Source: Meiothermus sp.
GTDB taxonomy: Bacteria; Deinococcota; Deinococci; Deinococcales; Thermaceae
Assembly (NCBI GenBank): GCA_026004095.1
Contig: BPIL01000001.1
Coordinates: forward strand, 1 to 64,000
DNA: 64,000 bases
Reading direction: 5' to 3'
The translations under genes were made by a program, and so were the position numbers. A model generated the notes under the pieces. That model did not search any database, was not told where the DNA came from, and was given only the letters and a program-made list of their open reading frames with translations. Shown in pieces: positions 18,329 through 29,689 of the stretch (position 1 is the stretch's first letter; each line of letters begins with the position of its first letter).

Positions 18329-20353
18329 ATGGTTCTTATGACTGTACGCAAAGCCCGCGTCACCTGCCCGCTGGACTGCCCCGATGCCTGCTCACTGATT
18401 GCCAGCATAGATGAGGAAAGTAACACCCTGCTCAAAATTGAGGGCGACCCGCGCCACCCCATCACCCAGGGCTTCGCCTGCGTCAAGACCTACCGCTACC
18501 CCGAGCGCAACCACCACCCCCTGCGCCCGCTCTACCCGCTGCGGCGGGTGGGCAAAAAGGGCGAGGGGCGGTTTGAGCGGGTGAGCTGGGAAACCGCGCT
18601 GGACGAGATTGCCGGGCGTCTGCGCGAGGTGATCGGGGCGCACGGGCCCGAGGCCGTTCTGCCCTACCACTACGCCGGCACCACGGGTCTCATGCAGTAC
18701 GAGCATTCCCTCACCTTTTTCCGAGCGCTTGGGGCCAGTGAGCTTCAGACCACCATCTGCGCGACGGCGGGCCGGGAAGCCTGGGTGAGGAGCTACGGCG
18801 ACCGCTATGGGGTAGACCCGGAAGATGTCCCCCAGGCCAGGTTTATTCTGCTGTGGGGCATCAACAGCCTGCACACCCACACCCACCTGACCCCGTTTTT
18901 GAAAAAAGCCCGTCAGAACGGGGCCCGCATCGTGCACATAGACCCCTACGAAAACCTGACCAGCCGTTTTGCCGACGAGCACATCAAGATTCGCCCAGGA
19001 AGCGATGCGGCCCTGGCCTATGGGATGGCTCGAGCCATCGTGAAGGCCGGGCTGCATGACAGGGCCTACATCGCCCGCATGACCACCGGCTTTGAGGCCT
19101 TTATGCAGGTGGCGGAAGAATGGACGCCGCAGAGGGTGGAGGCTGTCACAGGGGTAGCCGCCGAAACGGTGGAGCGGCTGGCCCTCGAGTTCGCCCAGGC
19201 CAGGGCCAGCCTGATCCGCACCAGCTACGGCCTGACCCGCCACCCCGGCGGGGCCAGCGCTTTGCGGGCGGTGATTCTGCTACCGGCCATTACCGGGGCC
19301 TGGCAGTACCCGGGGGGCGGGGCCCTGCTCACCACCTCGGGGGCCTTTGCCCTCAACCGCCGCTACCTGGGGGGCGCCCACCTGCTGGCCGCCCGGCCCA
19401 CCCCGCCCCGGCAGGTCAACATGACCCAGATCGGCAGCGCCCTCACCGCCCTGGAACCGCCCATCCGGGCCCTGTTCGTCTTCAACTCCAACCCCGCGGT
19501 GGTGGCCCCGCGCTCCGACCTGGTGCAAAAGGGCCTGCAGCGCGAAGACCTTTTTACGGTGGTGCTCGAGCAGGCCCTCACCGAGACCACCCGCTACGCC
19601 GACTACGTGCTGCCCGCCACCACCTTTCTAGAACACCCCGACCTCTACACCGCCTACGGCCACTACTACCTCTCCTGGAACGAGGCGGTGATGCCACCCC
19701 AGGGCGAGGCCCGGCCCAACACCTGGGTTTTCGCCGAGCTGGGCCAGCGGCTGGGCCTGGAGGAGCCCACCCTCTACTGGGACGCCGAGACCCTGGCCCG
19801 CTCGCTTCTAGACACCGACCATCCCTGGCTAAAGGGCATCACCCTCGAGCGCCTCAAGGCCGAGGGCTTCCTGCGGCTCAACATCCCCCGCGGCTTCCAG
19901 CCCTTTACCGAGCGGGCCTGCACCCCTTCGGGCAAGGTGCAGTTCGACCCCCCGCCGCAGGTGATTCTGACCGAGCCCACCCCGGAGTTCCCGCTCATTT
20001 TGCTGACCCCCCCGGCCAAGCACTTTCTGAACAGCACCTACGGGCACATCGAGCGCCTGGTGCAGGGCGAAGGGGGGGAGCCCACCCTGCTGGTACACCC
20101 CGAGGACGCACGGGCTTTTGGCGCGCTGGACGGCGCGCAGATGCGGGTGCGCTCCCAGCACGGCTCGGTGGTGCGGCGGGTGCGGGTGAGCGAGGCCCCC
20201 ATCCGGGGCACGGTGGTGCTGGAGGGCACCTGGTGGGAAAAGCCCGCGCCGGACGGCAAGGGCATCAACTGGCTCACCGGCGAACACCTGACCGACATGG
20301 GCGAGGGTTCCACCTTCCACTCCAACCCGGTGCGGCTCGAGGCCCTGGACTGA
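18329..20353 (+). CDS. molybdopterin-dependent oxidoreductase
   Basis: ARVTCPLDCPDACSLIASIDEE...GFACVKTYRYPERNHHPLRPLYPLRRVGKKGEGRFERVSWETALDEIAGRL. Confidence 0.92.
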   Translation: MVLMTVRKARVTCPLDCPDACSLIASIDEESNTLLKIEGDPRHPITQGFACVKTYRYPERNHHPLRPLYPLRRVGKKGEGRFERVSWETALDEIAGRLREVIGAHGPEAVLPYHYAGTTGLMQYEHSLTFFRALGASELQTTICATAGREAWVRSYGDRYGVDPEDVPQARFILLWGINSLHTHTHLTPFLKKARQNGARIVHIDPYENLTSRFADEHIKIRPGSDAALAYGMARAIVKAGLHDRAYIARMTTGFEAFMQVAEEWTPQRVEAVTGVAAETVERLALEFAQARASLIRTSYGLTRHPGGASALRAVILLPAITGAWQYPGGGALLTTSGAFALNRRYLGGAHLLAARPTPPRQVNMTQIGSALTALEPPIRALFVFNSNPAVVAPRSDLVQKGLQREDLFTVVLEQALTETTRYADYVLPATTFLEHPDLYTAYGHYYLSWNEAVMPPQGEARPNTWVFAELGQRLGLEEPTLYWDAETLARSLLDTDHPWLKGITLERLKAEGFLRLNIPRGFQPFTERACTPSGKVQFDPPPQVILTEPTPEFPLILLTPPAKHFLNSTYGHIERLVQGEGGEPTLLVHPEDARAFGALDGAQMRVRSQHGSVVRRVRVSEAPIRGTVVLEGTWWEKPAPDGKGINWLTGEHLTDMGEGSTFHSNPVRLEALD

Positions 20354-20357
20354 ATCC

Positions 20358-21962
20358 TCAAGCGGCGGGCGTAGGCTCCAGAGCAACCCGCCACAGCGCT
20401 TCGTCCTGCATGGCCCAGGCCGGGTATTCTTCCTGGGCCAAAAACCGCCGGGCGTATAGGGCCGCCAGCCTGGCGTGGCGCTCGCTGCCCAGCTCGTAAA
20501 GCAGGGCCACGGCGGCCGCATCGGCCAGGGTGCGCAGGGCTTCTTTGGCGTGCCACTGGGCTTCTTCGGGGGACAGGGTTTGTAGGTAATCCAGGGTATG
20601 GCGCAGGCGGGCCAGGGCCTGTCGGGCCTCCTCGCTTGGTATGGCCTCGAGCTTGGCGCCAAACTCGGCCAGGAAGGGCTCGGCGGCACCTTTGCGGAAG
20701 AGCACCTCGAGGGTGTCCAGGGCCTGCACGTTGGCGGGGCCTTCCCAGATGGGCGTGATCAGGGCCTCGCGGGCCAGGCGGGCAATGGCGAAGTCCTCCA
20801 CGAAGCCCACCCCGCCGAAAAGCTCCATGCCCAACTGGGTGCAGTAGGTGCCGTGCTCGGCGGTGCGGGCCTTGGCCAGGTGGGCCAGCAGCCGGGCGTA
20901 GTGGTAGCGGGGGCTGTAGGGTGGGGTCTCCTGCCAGGCCTCGTCCCAGGCCGCCACCGCGCGGAAGGTCAGGGCCAGGCCACCGGCGATGCGCACCGCC
21001 AGGTCGGTCAGGTCGCGGCGCACCAGGGGGTGTTCCTCCAGTTTTTTGCCGAAGGCCCGGCGGGCCTGCACCCGGAAGAGGGCCTCGAGCTGGGCCTTTC
21101 GCGCCAGCCCCATGGCTCCACAGGCATTGGCTAGGCGCGAGAGGGTCAGGGTCTCCAGGATGTAGTAGATGCCCTCCTCGGCCCGCCCGATCAGGTGGGC
21201 CTCGGCCCCTGCAAACTCCACCTCGCCCGAGGGCACCGCACGGGTGGCGAGTTTGTCCTTGAGCCGTCGCACCCGGTAGTTGAGCCGGCCCTGGCTGTCC
21301 AGCCGTGGCACCAGGAACAGCGCGACGCCCTTGGGCCCTGCCGGTGCGCCTTCGGGCCGGGCCGAGACGATGGCGTAGTCGGTGAGGCCGGCCCCACTGG
21401 AGAAGTATTTGTCGCCCCACAGCCGCCAGACCGCCCCCTCGGGCACCGCCCGCACCTGGTTGGCCCCCAGGTCCGAGCCGCCCTGCACCTCGGTCATCCA
21501 GGTCGCGCCAAAGGCCCGGCCCGCTAAGAGTTCCTCCTTCCAGCGGGCGAACTGGGGGGCGTATTTGTGTATGGCGTAGAGGGTGGCGTTGGTGATGGTC
21601 TGGATGCAGTAGAGGCCGGGGTCGGCCAGCAGGTAGCCCTGGGCAAAATGCAGGTGCCAGCTTCCCCCCTGGTAGGGGGCCCGGTTCATGGCGGCCAGTT
21701 CGCGGTTGAGGGCCTCCTGGGCCGGGGATAGCCGCACCCGGTCAATGCGCTGGCCATTCAGGTCGTGCATCACCAGCACCGGACGGGCTTCTTTGTCCAC
21801 GTGGTCGGCGATGCGGTAGGCCGCGCCTCCGGCCAGCGCCCCGAAGCGCTCGAGCTCGGACTGGTGCACGCTCCAGCCCTTCCAGTAGCAGCTCAGAATG
21901 CCGGGGAGGTCGGGCTCCAAAGCCCAGTGGTTCTTGCCATAGGCATAGGACTGGTGTTCCAT
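20358..21962 (-). CDS. acyl-CoA dehydrogenase, AidB-like
   Basis: [29 protein letters not shown]...[16 protein letters not shown]...[40 protein letters not shown] at 21962; the 866-aa tracked ORF is over-extended. Confidence 0.9.
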   Translation of the reverse strand: MEHQSYAYGKNHWALEPDLPGILSCYWKGWSVHQSELERFGALAGGAAYRIADHVDKEARPVLVMHDLNGQRIDRVRLSPAQEALNRELAAMNRAPYQGGSWHLHFAQGYLLADPGLYCIQTITNATLYAIHKYAPQFARWKEELLAGRAFGATWMTEVQGGSDLGANQVRAVPEGAVWRLWGDKYFSSGAGLTDYAIVSARPEGAPAGPKGVALFLVPRLDSQGRLNYRVRRLKDKLATRAVPSGEVEFAGAEAHLIGRAEEGIYYILETLTLSRLANACGAMGLARKAQLEALFRVQARRAFGKKLEEHPLVRRDLTDLAVRIAGGLALTFRAVAAWDEAWQETPPYSPRYHYARLLAHLAKARTAEHGTYCTQLGMELFGGVGFVEDFAIARLAREALITPIWEGPANVQALDTLEVLFRKGAAEPFLAEFGAKLEAIPSEEARQALARLRHTLDYLQTLSPEEAQWHAKEALRTLADAAAVALLYELGSERHARLAALYARRFLAQEEYPAWAMQDEALWRVALEPTPAA

Positions 21963-21995
21963 AACTACCCCGCTTTCAGCAGTAGTATAGGGCCT

Positions 21996-23015
21996 ATGCG
22001 CACCATTGACCTCCGCTCCGACACCGTAACCCAGCCCACCCCGGCCATGCGCAAGGCCATGGCCGAGGCCGAGGTCGGCGACGACGTGTACAGCGAAGAC
22101 CCCACCGTGAACCGCCTCGAGGCCCTGGCCGCCGAGATGCTGGGCTTTGAGGCCGGCCTCTTCATGCCCAGCGGCACCATGACCAACCAGGTGGCCCTGA
22201 TGCTGCACCTGAAGCGCGGGCAGGAGGTGATCGCCCCCAAAGGGGCCCACATCTACGAGTACGAGCCGGGCTCGCTGGCGGTGCTCTCGGGCGGAATCAT
22301 CCGGCTGGTAGAGGCCCCCTACGGCATACCCGACCCCGAGGCCGTGCGGGCCGCCATCCACACCTCGGTGCACCAGGCCCCCACCGGCCTGATTGCCCTG
22401 GAAAACACCCACAACACCGCGGGCGGCACGGTGGTGCCCATCGCCGTGCAGCGGGCCATTCAGCAGGTGGCGGAACAGGCCGGGCTGCCCACCCACCTGG
22501 ACGGGGCGCGCTTCTTCAACGCGGTTGTGGCGCTCCACACCACCCCGCTCGAGCTGGCTAAAGGCTTCCGCACCGTCTCCATCTGCCTGTCCAAAGGACT
22601 GGGGGCGCCGGTAGGCTCCATCCTGCTGATGCCCAAGGAATACCGCGCCGAGGCCTGGCGCTACCGCAAGCTGCTGGGCGGCGGTATGCGGCAGGCGGGG
22701 GTGCTGGCCGCGGCGGGCATCCTGGCCCTGACCGAAGGCCCCCAACACCTGGCCCGCGACCACCAGATGGCCCGGGCCCTGGCCGAGGGGTTGCTGCGGC
22801 TTCACCTCGAGGTAGACCTGCAAACCGTGCAGACCAACATGGTGTACGTGCAGATACCCCAGGCCCCGGCCTTCGTCCAGCGCCTGCGCGGGCTGGGCGT
22901 ACTGGCCAACGCCATGGGGCCCAGCCGGGTGCGCTTCGTCACCCACCGCGACCTGCAAGACGAAGACATTCCCCTGGCCCTACAACGCATCGAGCAGGCC
23001 TTGCAGGTGGCCTAG
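21996..23015 (+). CDS. ltaE: low-specificity L-threonine aldolase
   Basis: [43 protein letters not shown]...[13 protein letters not shown]...[13 protein letters not shown]. Confidence 0.93.
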   Translation: MRTIDLRSDTVTQPTPAMRKAMAEAEVGDDVYSEDPTVNRLEALAAEMLGFEAGLFMPSGTMTNQVALMLHLKRGQEVIAPKGAHIYEYEPGSLAVLSGGIIRLVEAPYGIPDPEAVRAAIHTSVHQAPTGLIALENTHNTAGGTVVPIAVQRAIQQVAEQAGLPTHLDGARFFNAVVALHTTPLELAKGFRTVSICLSKGLGAPVGSILLMPKEYRAEAWRYRKLLGGGMRQAGVLAAAGILALTEGPQHLARDHQMARALAEGLLRLHLEVDLQTVQTNMVYVQIPQAPAFVQRLRGLGVLANAMGPSRVRFVTHRDLQDEDIPLALQRIEQALQVA

Positions 23016-23022
23016 GCCTCCC

Positions 23023-23217
23023 CTACTCCTTCCACTCCTCAACCGACTTGTACTGCACCAGGGCGGCGTAGGTGGTTTGCGACCCACTATGGGAGGTGGA
23101 AAATTTGACATCTATCAGAAGAGCCTCCAGCGGAAGGCTCTCCACAAAGCGGTTGAGGCGCTCCTGGAATATATCGGGATCGGTGGCCGAAATTAGCTTA
23201 AACTGCACTCCTTGCAT
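23023..23217 (-). CDS. small Cse60-like conserved protein
   Basis: MQGVQFKLISATDPDIFQERLNRFVESLPLEALLIDVKFSTSHSGSQTTYAALVQYKS. Confidence 0.6.
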   Translation of the reverse strand: MQGVQFKLISATDPDIFQERLNRFVESLPLEALLIDVKFSTSHSGSQTTYAALVQYKSVEEWKE

Positions 23218-23269
23218 ACCAAAAGACTAGCGCAAGAACCGGCCAGGCTGGGTGCAAAACCCAATCGGA

Positions 23270-23950
23270 TCAAGCCCGGCCGGCCAGCAGTTGCTCCGGC
23301 TGGTCGCCGATCACGCCGTCCACACCCCATCCCAGCAGCTCCCGCACCGCCGCGGCCTGGTTGACCGTCCAGGTGACCACAAATAGCCCTCGAGCCTTGA
23401 AGTCTTCCACCTTCTCCCGGCTCAGAAGCTTATGCAGCGGATGCACCCCCTGTACCGGTAGACAGGGCACCAGCTCTTCCATCTCGGGCTCGGCATAGAG
23501 CAGGGCCAGCGGTACACCCACCCCTAAGCGGTGCAGCCGGATCAGGGCGAGGGGGTCGAAGCTGCTAATCCAGGCCCGCGCACAGCCCGACCAGCCCTGC
23601 AAGGCCTGCACCAGCAGGGCTTCGCGCCCGTCCGAAGGGCCGGGCTGGCTTTTGAGCTCGAGGTTGAGCCAGGCCTGCGGAAACTCCTCGGCCAGCGCAA
23701 AGACCTGCTCGAGCCGGGGAAGCCAGGGCGCTTGTTGCTGCAAGGTCGGCCAGTCCAGCGCAGCAATGGGCTGGCCCTGTAGCTCAAAGTCGTGGTGCAC
23801 CACCAGCACCCCGTCGCGGGTGCGGTGCAGGTCAAGCTCGAGGCCGTCCAGGCCAGCCTCCAGGGCCTTGCGAAAGGAATCGACGGTATTTTCCTTGGCC
23901 TGCAGTGGGGCGCCGCGATGCCCTAAAAGCAAGGGTTTACCCGATAACAT
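23270..23950 (-). CDS. glycerophosphodiester phosphodiesterase
   Basis: LLLGHRGAPLQAKENTVDSFRKALEAGLDGLELDLHRTRDGVLVVHHD. Confidence 0.9.
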   Translation of the reverse strand: MLSGKPLLLGHRGAPLQAKENTVDSFRKALEAGLDGLELDLHRTRDGVLVVHHDFELQGQPIAALDWPTLQQQAPWLPRLEQVFALAEEFPQAWLNLELKSQPGPSDGREALLVQALQGWSGCARAWISSFDPLALIRLHRLGVGVPLALLYAEPEMEELVPCLPVQGVHPLHKLLSREKVEDFKARGLFVVTWTVNQAAAVRELLGWGVDGVIGDQPEQLLAGRA

Positions 23951-24074
23951 GCCTTTTCTCCTTGCCAGAGGTGCTCTCTTCCCAAACCGCTTTTGTGTCT
24001 GGGAGTCGAGATTATACCGCTTGTGCGTGATGGATGAAAGCGAGCCGGTCTGCGCATGTTGTAGACTGCTAAAT

Positions 24075-24899
24075 ATGGGCAAATACGATGCGCGTCTTTC
24101 GCAATTGACCCAGTCTCCTATCATTGCTCGGCTCGAAGGCCCCGGCGGTCTCCTGGCCTTAAGCAGCCGAGAATTGTTCTACCTGGACGATAACACCTCG
24201 CAAAGCTCACGCCTTTCCATAATCAAACGCATTAGCGTAAATAGGCAAACCGGCACTATAGACGTGATGAGCGAACAGGGCATCCTCATGAGCATTGCCC
24301 CGGCCGCTTTCCAGAAAGACGAATTAAAGCTTTTTCTGGAATCGCTCAAAGGGCATGTGCTCAGGGCCAAGTCCGAGGTCACCCAGACCGATGAGCCCCC
24401 CCGGGTGGTCGAGTCGGTGGAAACACCCCCACCCACACCGGATGCTGCCCGCGAAAGCGGTGTTCCACCCTCCAGCCCTCCCACGCCCCAACCCACCTAC
24501 CCGACACCCCCGGAAACACCACCGGCCGCACCAGCTTTTTCCAACCAACTCAACATCACAGAACCAGCCAAAACCCTTCCCGACGAACCCAGCGATTCCA
24601 TCTGGGCCTATGAAGGTTCGCCTAAGCCCAGCCCCGCTGCACCCGCACCTACAGCTACAGACGTGCGCAGCGAGGCCAGCCCAGCGCCCCAGGTTTCTGC
24701 TCAAGTCAAAGGCTCTTCTCCAACGCAACGTATCATTTCGGTGCTACTAAAGGTTTCAGCGCTGATTACAGCGGGCGTCACAGGAGGATATCTAGCAGTA
24801 AACATGGGGAGCACCAGCGATATTTGGGTTCCGCTTGGGGTAATTGCAGTGGGCCTCTCCCTTGCGCTCATTCAGTGGCGCCTGTCGGAACCCTCCTGA
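24075..24899 (+). CDS. PH-like domain protein with Pro-rich linker and C-terminal TMs
   Basis: MGKYDARLSQLTQSPIIARLEGPGGLLALSSRELFYLDD...; Pro-rich; C-terminal hydrophobic pair. Confidence 0.65.
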   Translation: MGKYDARLSQLTQSPIIARLEGPGGLLALSSRELFYLDDNTSQSSRLSIIKRISVNRQTGTIDVMSEQGILMSIAPAAFQKDELKLFLESLKGHVLRAKSEVTQTDEPPRVVESVETPPPTPDAARESGVPPSSPPTPQPTYPTPPETPPAAPAFSNQLNITEPAKTLPDEPSDSIWAYEGSPKPSPAAPAPTATDVRSEASPAPQVSAQVKGSSPTQRIISVLLKVSALITAGVTGGYLAVNMGSTSDIWVPLGVIAVGLSLALIQWRLSEPS

Positions 24900-24952
24900 G
24901 CAGATTTTCTTAGGGTCAATAGCCGGATTCGCTACCCCATACGGCCAATTCA

Positions 24953-25303
24953 ATGAAGCTTTGGCTGAACATAGCCTATATCCTGGTGGTGCTCGGTCTA
25001 GGGCTGGTGAGCCTATGGCCCAATCTAACCGTTCGATTCGCACCAACCCAGTTCTACACCCCACCCACCCCAGGCCTGGAAGCCGCGCATACCCTAAGAC
25101 CCGGCCCTGCTCTACCCGAGGTTCAAAAGGTCAACCTTAACACAGCCAGCCAGGCCGAGATCGAGAGTCTGCCCGGAATTGGCCCAGCACTAGCCCAACG
25201 CATCATTGAAGGACGCCCCTACCGCACGCTTGAAGACCTCGAGCGCGTTAAAGGAATCGGGCCCAAACTGCTTGAGCGGCTGCGTCCCCTAGTAACCCTA
25301 TGA
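24953..25303 (+). CDS. comEA: ComEA-like helix-hairpin-helix competence protein
   Basis: N-terminal TM; VNLNTASQAEIESLPGIGPALAQRIIEGRPYRTLEDLERVKGIGPKLLERLRP; overlaps comEC start. Confidence 0.9.
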   Translation: MKLWLNIAYILVVLGLGLVSLWPNLTVRFAPTQFYTPPTPGLEAAHTLRPGPALPEVQKVNLNTASQAEIESLPGIGPALAQRIIEGRPYRTLEDLERVKGIGPKLLERLRPLVTL

Positions 25304-27339
25304 TTCCTTTTGCACTGGGTGCTGGGGCCCTGCTGGGGGCTCTCAGCCAGCTAACCCCCTGGGCCTTTCTGGGCTTGCTAGCAGGGCTTGGACTCCCGCA
25401 ATCTGCACGTTGGCTTGGTCTGGGAGCTTACATTCTGATCACCCTGCACCTGGGTTTAGCCCAGGATCCCTGGGCTTCCCAGATAGGGCAGTGGCTGCGG
25501 ATCGAAGGCACCCTTCGAGGAGGTTTTCTACACACACCGCAAGGGCGCTTATATGTGCACTACTTTCCAAAGTTGCAGGATGGCCGCTATGTTTTGGAGG
25601 GCCACCTACTGCGCCCTTCGAATAAGCGCAACCCGGGGGGCTTTGATCAGCAAACCTGGTTACGCGGCCTGGGGGTTACAGCGGTGCTACGAGCCCAACG
25701 GGTTGTGCATTATGAACCCCTACCACCAGATCCCCGCCAGCGGCTTCAAAAGCAGCTTGTAGCTGGCCTCTCCCCCTCCGTGGCCGCCCTGCTCGCCGCC
25801 TTGACCCTCGGCGAACGTCGCGATCTGGGCGAGGCCTATACGGAGTTTCAGCAGGCCGGTCTGGCCCACACCCTGGCCCTATCTGGCTTACATGTGGCGA
25901 TCCTAACCGGCTTTTTTGTGCTCTTGCTCTATCCGCTGGGCAGGTGGCGCTACCCTGCAGCCTTGCTTTTATTGCTGCTGTATCTGTGGCTTGTAGGGCC
26001 CCAGCCTTCGCTGGTACGGGCAGTGATTATGGCGGGCTTTGTGTTGATGGGCCTGTTCATTGGAAGCGGCCGGGTAGCAGTCTTGCCCGCCTTGTCGCTG
26101 GCTTTATTTATTCAATTGCTGCTCGAGCCGCGTACCCTGTTCAGCCTTTCGGCACAGCTTTCCTATCTGGCCGTGCTGGGCATGGCCCTGGTGCTGCCGC
26201 ACCTGCCCAGGCTCGAGGGCTGGAAACAGTGGGTCTGGTCATCCGTTAGCGTCACCCTTGCCGCGCAAATTCTGATCCTTCCCCTCTTGCTCCATCATTT
26301 CCATCAACTGCCCCTGATCTCCCCCGTTGCAAACTTGCTCGTGTTACCCTTGCTGAGCCTCCTGGTTCCCCTAGGCTTTCTCAAACTACTAGTAGGTGGT
26401 CTACTGGCCGGGCCCATCGAGATTCTCGGTTCGTTGGTTTTGGGACTGGTTGGGTGGCTGTCCGAGGGCCCCTTGCTGCGCTGGGGTGAGATAACTCCTG
26501 TAGGGTTCATCCTGTACTACCTTGGCCTTCTACCATTGCTGCTGGGCCTTTACGGCCGTCTTCGCTGGACACATGCGGCGGGGCTTACCGCCACAGCCGC
26601 GCTGACCTCCATCCTGTCCAGCTACATACCCCGCGCCGAGCTTTGGCAGCTCGATGTGGGCCAGGGCGATGCGATCCTGCTGCGCCTTCCCGGCAGGGTA
26701 GAAATCCTTGTGGATGGAGGGCGCGACTGGGCTTATCCTCGGCTAGAACAAGCCTTGCGAGCCCTGGGTGTGGACGACCTTGATCTGCTCATCGCCACCC
26801 ACCCCGATGGAGACCATGTGGGGGCCCTGTTGAAAGTTATTGGGAATTTTCCAGTCGGTGCATTGGTCACCGGGCCCAGGGTACAGGGCGTCGCCTTGGA
26901 CGATGCCTTGCACCGGGCCGCCCGTCAGCGCGGAATCCCAATTTTTTCTGCTCGCAGAGGAAGCCAGCTAACCCTGGCCGGGGCCCGCCTGCGCTTCTTA
27001 GGGCCACAAGGTGACGAGGTCGAGGACAACGAGCGCAGTTTGGTTTTCGTGCTGGAATACAAGAATCACAAGATACTTTTTACCGGCGACGCTCCCACCT
27101 CAGCCGAGGTGCGCTGGCCCACCGAGAAGGTAGATATCCTAAAGGTGGGCCATCATGGCTCTGAGACCAGCACCAGTGATCACCTATTGCAGCACTTCCG
27201 CCCCAAGCTGGCCTTAATTGGCGTGGGCAGTAACCCGTACGGCCACCCGTCGAGGGCCGTACTAGAACGCCTAAATCAGTACGGTGTGCAGATTCGACGT
27301 ACCGATATCGAAGGGGCTATACGAATTCTATTGCCTTGA
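25300..27339 (+). CDS. comEC: ComEC/Rec2 DNA uptake channel
   Basis: Polytopic; HTLALSGLHVAILTGFF; metallo-beta-lactamase-like LDVGQGDAILLRLP...IATHPDGDHVGALL...LKVGHHGSETSTS. Confidence 0.93.
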   Translation: MIPFALGAGALLGALSQLTPWAFLGLLAGLGLPQSARWLGLGAYILITLHLGLAQDPWASQIGQWLRIEGTLRGGFLHTPQGRLYVHYFPKLQDGRYVLEGHLLRPSNKRNPGGFDQQTWLRGLGVTAVLRAQRVVHYEPLPPDPRQRLQKQLVAGLSPSVAALLAALTLGERRDLGEAYTEFQQAGLAHTLALSGLHVAILTGFFVLLLYPLGRWRYPAALLLLLLYLWLVGPQPSLVRAVIMAGFVLMGLFIGSGRVAVLPALSLALFIQLLLEPRTLFSLSAQLSYLAVLGMALVLPHLPRLEGWKQWVWSSVSVTLAAQILILPLLLHHFHQLPLISPVANLLVLPLLSLLVPLGFLKLLVGGLLAGPIEILGSLVLGLVGWLSEGPLLRWGEITPVGFILYYLGLLPLLLGLYGRLRWTHAAGLTATAALTSILSSYIPRAELWQLDVGQGDAILLRLPGRVEILVDGGRDWAYPRLEQALRALGVDDLDLLIATHPDGDHVGALLKVIGNFPVGALVTGPRVQGVALDDALHRAARQRGIPIFSARRGSQLTLAGARLRFLGPQGDEVEDNERSLVFVLEYKNHKILFTGDAPTSAEVRWPTEKVDILKVGHHGSETSTSDHLLQHFRPKLALIGVGSNPYGHPSRAVLERLNQYGVQIRRTDIEGAIRILLP

Positions 27340-27340
27340 T

Positions 27341-28159
27341 TTACCCTTCATAGCCCAGGGCCTGCAAAATTGCGGTGAGTTCCTCTTCAGAGTGGTAACT
27401 AATCTCTATCTTCCCTTTCTTGAGGCTCGTAAAACGAACCTTTGTACCCAGTCGGCGCGAGAGGTTGCGCGCGATCTCGGCGTAGGCCTCCTCACCTTTT
27501 GGGCGGCCGCTCGAGGCCGCAGGCTTATCCTTGAGCCTCTCGGTTTCACGCACGCTCAGTTGTTTTGATAACACCTCCGATAAGCCCCAGCTACGCTTGG
27601 ACTCCGGCAACATCAGAAGAGCTCTGGCATGCCCTGCGCTGATTTTATTTTCTTCCAGGGCTTTTCTAATCTCTGGGCTTAATTGAAGCAGTCTGAGGGC
27701 GTTGGTAACCGTTACCCTGGCCTTGCCCACAGCCCTGGCTACCTCTTCCTGGGTCATGCCCATATCTACCAGCCGTTTGTACCCCTCAGCCTCTTCCATG
27801 GGATTTAGGTCTTCACGCTGCAGGTTTTCGATAAGGGCAATTTCCAGGGCCTCACGCTCCCCTATGTCCTTGATAATGACCGGAACCTCGCGCAACCCCG
27901 CCATCTGAGAGGCTCTAAAACGCCGCTCACCCGCCACCAGCTCGTACATATCCCCCTTCGGCCTCACCAGCAACGGCTGCAACAAACCCTTCTCCTTGAT
28001 AGAGGCGGCCAGCTCTTCCAGGGCTTCGGGGTCAAACAGGCGCCGGGGTTGTCCAGGATTGGTTTTGATCAAGGCTAGAGGAAGTCTGGTCTGGGAAGCC
28101 GGGGTTTTAGGCAGTAAGGCTTCCAATCCTTTTCCCAGACCGCTAGGCTTCTTTGACAC
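27341..28159 (-). CDS. parB: chromosome partitioning protein ParB/Spo0J
   Basis: [12 protein letters not shown]...[39 protein letters not shown]...[18 protein letters not shown]. Confidence 0.95.
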   Translation of the reverse strand: MSKKPSGLGKGLEALLPKTPASQTRLPLALIKTNPGQPRRLFDPEALEELAASIKEKGLLQPLLVRPKGDMYELVAGERRFRASQMAGLREVPVIIKDIGEREALEIALIENLQREDLNPMEEAEGYKRLVDMGMTQEEVARAVGKARVTVTNALRLLQLSPEIRKALEENKISAGHARALLMLPESKRSWGLSEVLSKQLSVRETERLKDKPAASSGRPKGEEAYAEIARNLSRRLGTKVRFTSLKKGKIEISYHSEEELTAILQALGYEG

Positions 28160-28901
28160 GACGCATCACCTCCTCCGCCAGGCGCCGGTAGGCGTGGGCA
28201 CCGCTGCTGGTTGGTGCATACTGACTAATATCCTGACCATAGCTGGGTGCCTCGGCCAGCCGGACATTGCGTGGAATTACCGTCCAGAACACCTTCTCTC
28301 CTAGGTTGGCTCGGATGTTGCTCTCCACCTGCTGTGATAACAAGGTGCGAGGGTCGTACATGGTGATCAGAACCCCAAGAAGCCGCAAGGCCGGGTTCAG
28401 GCTTGTACGCACTTGTTCAATGGTCTCCATCAGGCCAGCAATTCCCTCGAGGGCATAATATTCAGCCTGCACCGGAACAACCAAGCCCTCCGCAGCCGCC
28501 AGAACGTTGATGGTAATAGGGCCCAAACTGGGGGGGGCATCCAGCAGGATAAGGTCGTAGGCTGGCTCCAGCGAACGTAAAACCTCAGCCAACCGGGTGG
28601 GTTTTTCTATAAGTTCCGCAGAAGCCCCGACCAAATCGGGGCTTGAGGGAAGCAGATCCAGCCCTTCAGCCACCTTCACCAGTGCGTCTCGAGCGTCATG
28701 ATTACCGACCAAGACAGTATAGATGTTACGCTCAGACACGGCCTGCCCCACCCCCGAGGTTGCATTGACCTGGGGATCGAGATCCACTAGCAAAACCTTT
28801 TGACCAGCTTTGGCTAGGTAGGCCGATAAATTTACTGCGGTCGTGGTCTTCCCCACCCCCCCTTTTTGATTCACTATGCCGATGCGCTTCACCTTACCCA
28901 C
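28143..28901 (-). CDS. parA: chromosome partitioning ATPase ParA/Soj
   Basis: [45 protein letters not shown]. Confidence 0.95.
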   Translation of the reverse strand: MGKVKRIGIVNQKGGVGKTTTAVNLSAYLAKAGQKVLLVDLDPQVNATSGVGQAVSERNIYTVLVGNHDARDALVKVAEGLDLLPSSPDLVGASAELIEKPTRLAEVLRSLEPAYDLILLDAPPSLGPITINVLAAAEGLVVPVQAEYYALEGIAGLMETIEQVRTSLNPALRLLGVLITMYDPRTLLSQQVESNIRANLGEKVFWTVIPRNVRLAEAPSYGQDISQYAPTSSGAHAYRRLAEEVMRRVKEA

Positions 28902-29629
28902 TAGGATAACGGATTTTTAGCGGGAACCCCAGGTTTGCGGGGGTACTGGGGCGGTGTGGGCTCCATCTTACGTAGGATGATTAGATGACGTGTATCGCCG
29001 GTGCCTGGCAGCTTTAGGTGTATTACTTCCTCCAACACGCCCCCTAGCTTTCGTATTGCACCTTGGGCCTCAGCCACCTCGCGCACCACTTCAGCACCTT
29101 TCTGCACCAGCACAAACCCACCTACCCGCACCAGGGGTAGGGTCAACTCAGCGGTGGTAGCCAGTGCGGCCACTGCACGGGTCAGAGCAGCCCCGTATGT
29201 TTCACGTTTTACAATCTGTTGACCGAGGTCTTCAGCGCGCCCCCAGAGAGCCTGTGCGTTCGGTAACGCCAGGTTTTGTATAGCCTTGGTCACAAAACCT
29301 ATTTTCTTCTGGGTAGCATCCAGCAAATCGAACCGGACATCGGAGCGTACAATTGCCAAAGGCAGCCCAGGAAAACCCGCTCCAGTACCAACGTCTATCA
29401 CCGACATCCCGTTTGTAAAGCCAGAGTAACGCAGACAAGACAGGGAATCTACAAAATGCTTATGTACTATGCCTCTTTCATCCCGGATGGCGGTCAAGTT
29501 AAGGTTCTGATTTGCGGTTGTAAGCAGGTCATAGAGTAAAACAAAACGGGCCAGGTGGGGTTCTAGTTCCAGACCCAGTTCCGCACCTGCTTGCAACAGC
29601 ATCTGTTTTCCAGCCGCGCTCATCTGCAT
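28901..29629 (-). CDS. rsmG: 16S rRNA (guanine527-N7)-methyltransferase
   Basis: [21 protein letters not shown]...[18 protein letters not shown]; GidB position beside gidA/parAB. Confidence 0.92.
   Translation of the reverse strand: MQMSAAGKQMLLQAGAELGLELEPHLARFVLLYDLLTTANQNLNLTAIRDERGIVHKHFVDSLSCLRYSGFTNGMSVIDVGTGAGFPGLPLAIVRSDVRFDLLDATQKKIGFVTKAIQNLALPNAQALWGRAEDLGQQIVKRETYGAALTRAVAALATTAELTLPLVRVGGFVLVQKGAEVVREVAEAQGAIRKLGGVLEEVIHLKLPGTGDTRHLIILRKMEPTPPQYPRKPGVPAKNPLS
29198..29213 (+). promoter_or_regulatory. parS-like site inside rsmG
   Basis: TGTTTCACGTTTTACA, 13/16 to consensus TGTTTCACGTGAAACA. Confidence 0.65.
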
Positions 29630-29661
29630 ACATTGGCCGCTCCAATCGGCAGCGTGCGATA

Positions 29662-29677
29662 TGTAAAACGTGAAACA
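29662..29677 (-). promoter_or_regulatory. parS-like site between rsmG and mnmG
   Basis: TGTAAAACGTGAAACA, exact reverse complement of the 29198 site. Confidence 0.7.
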
Positions 29678-29689
29678 TTACCAGCCCGA

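Noticed and set aside
21963-22958. Upstream extension of the AidB-like acyl-CoA dehydrogenase ORF (866 aa)
   Set aside because: Runs antisense through the threonine aldolase gene; the conserved protein begins [13 protein letters not shown] at 21962.
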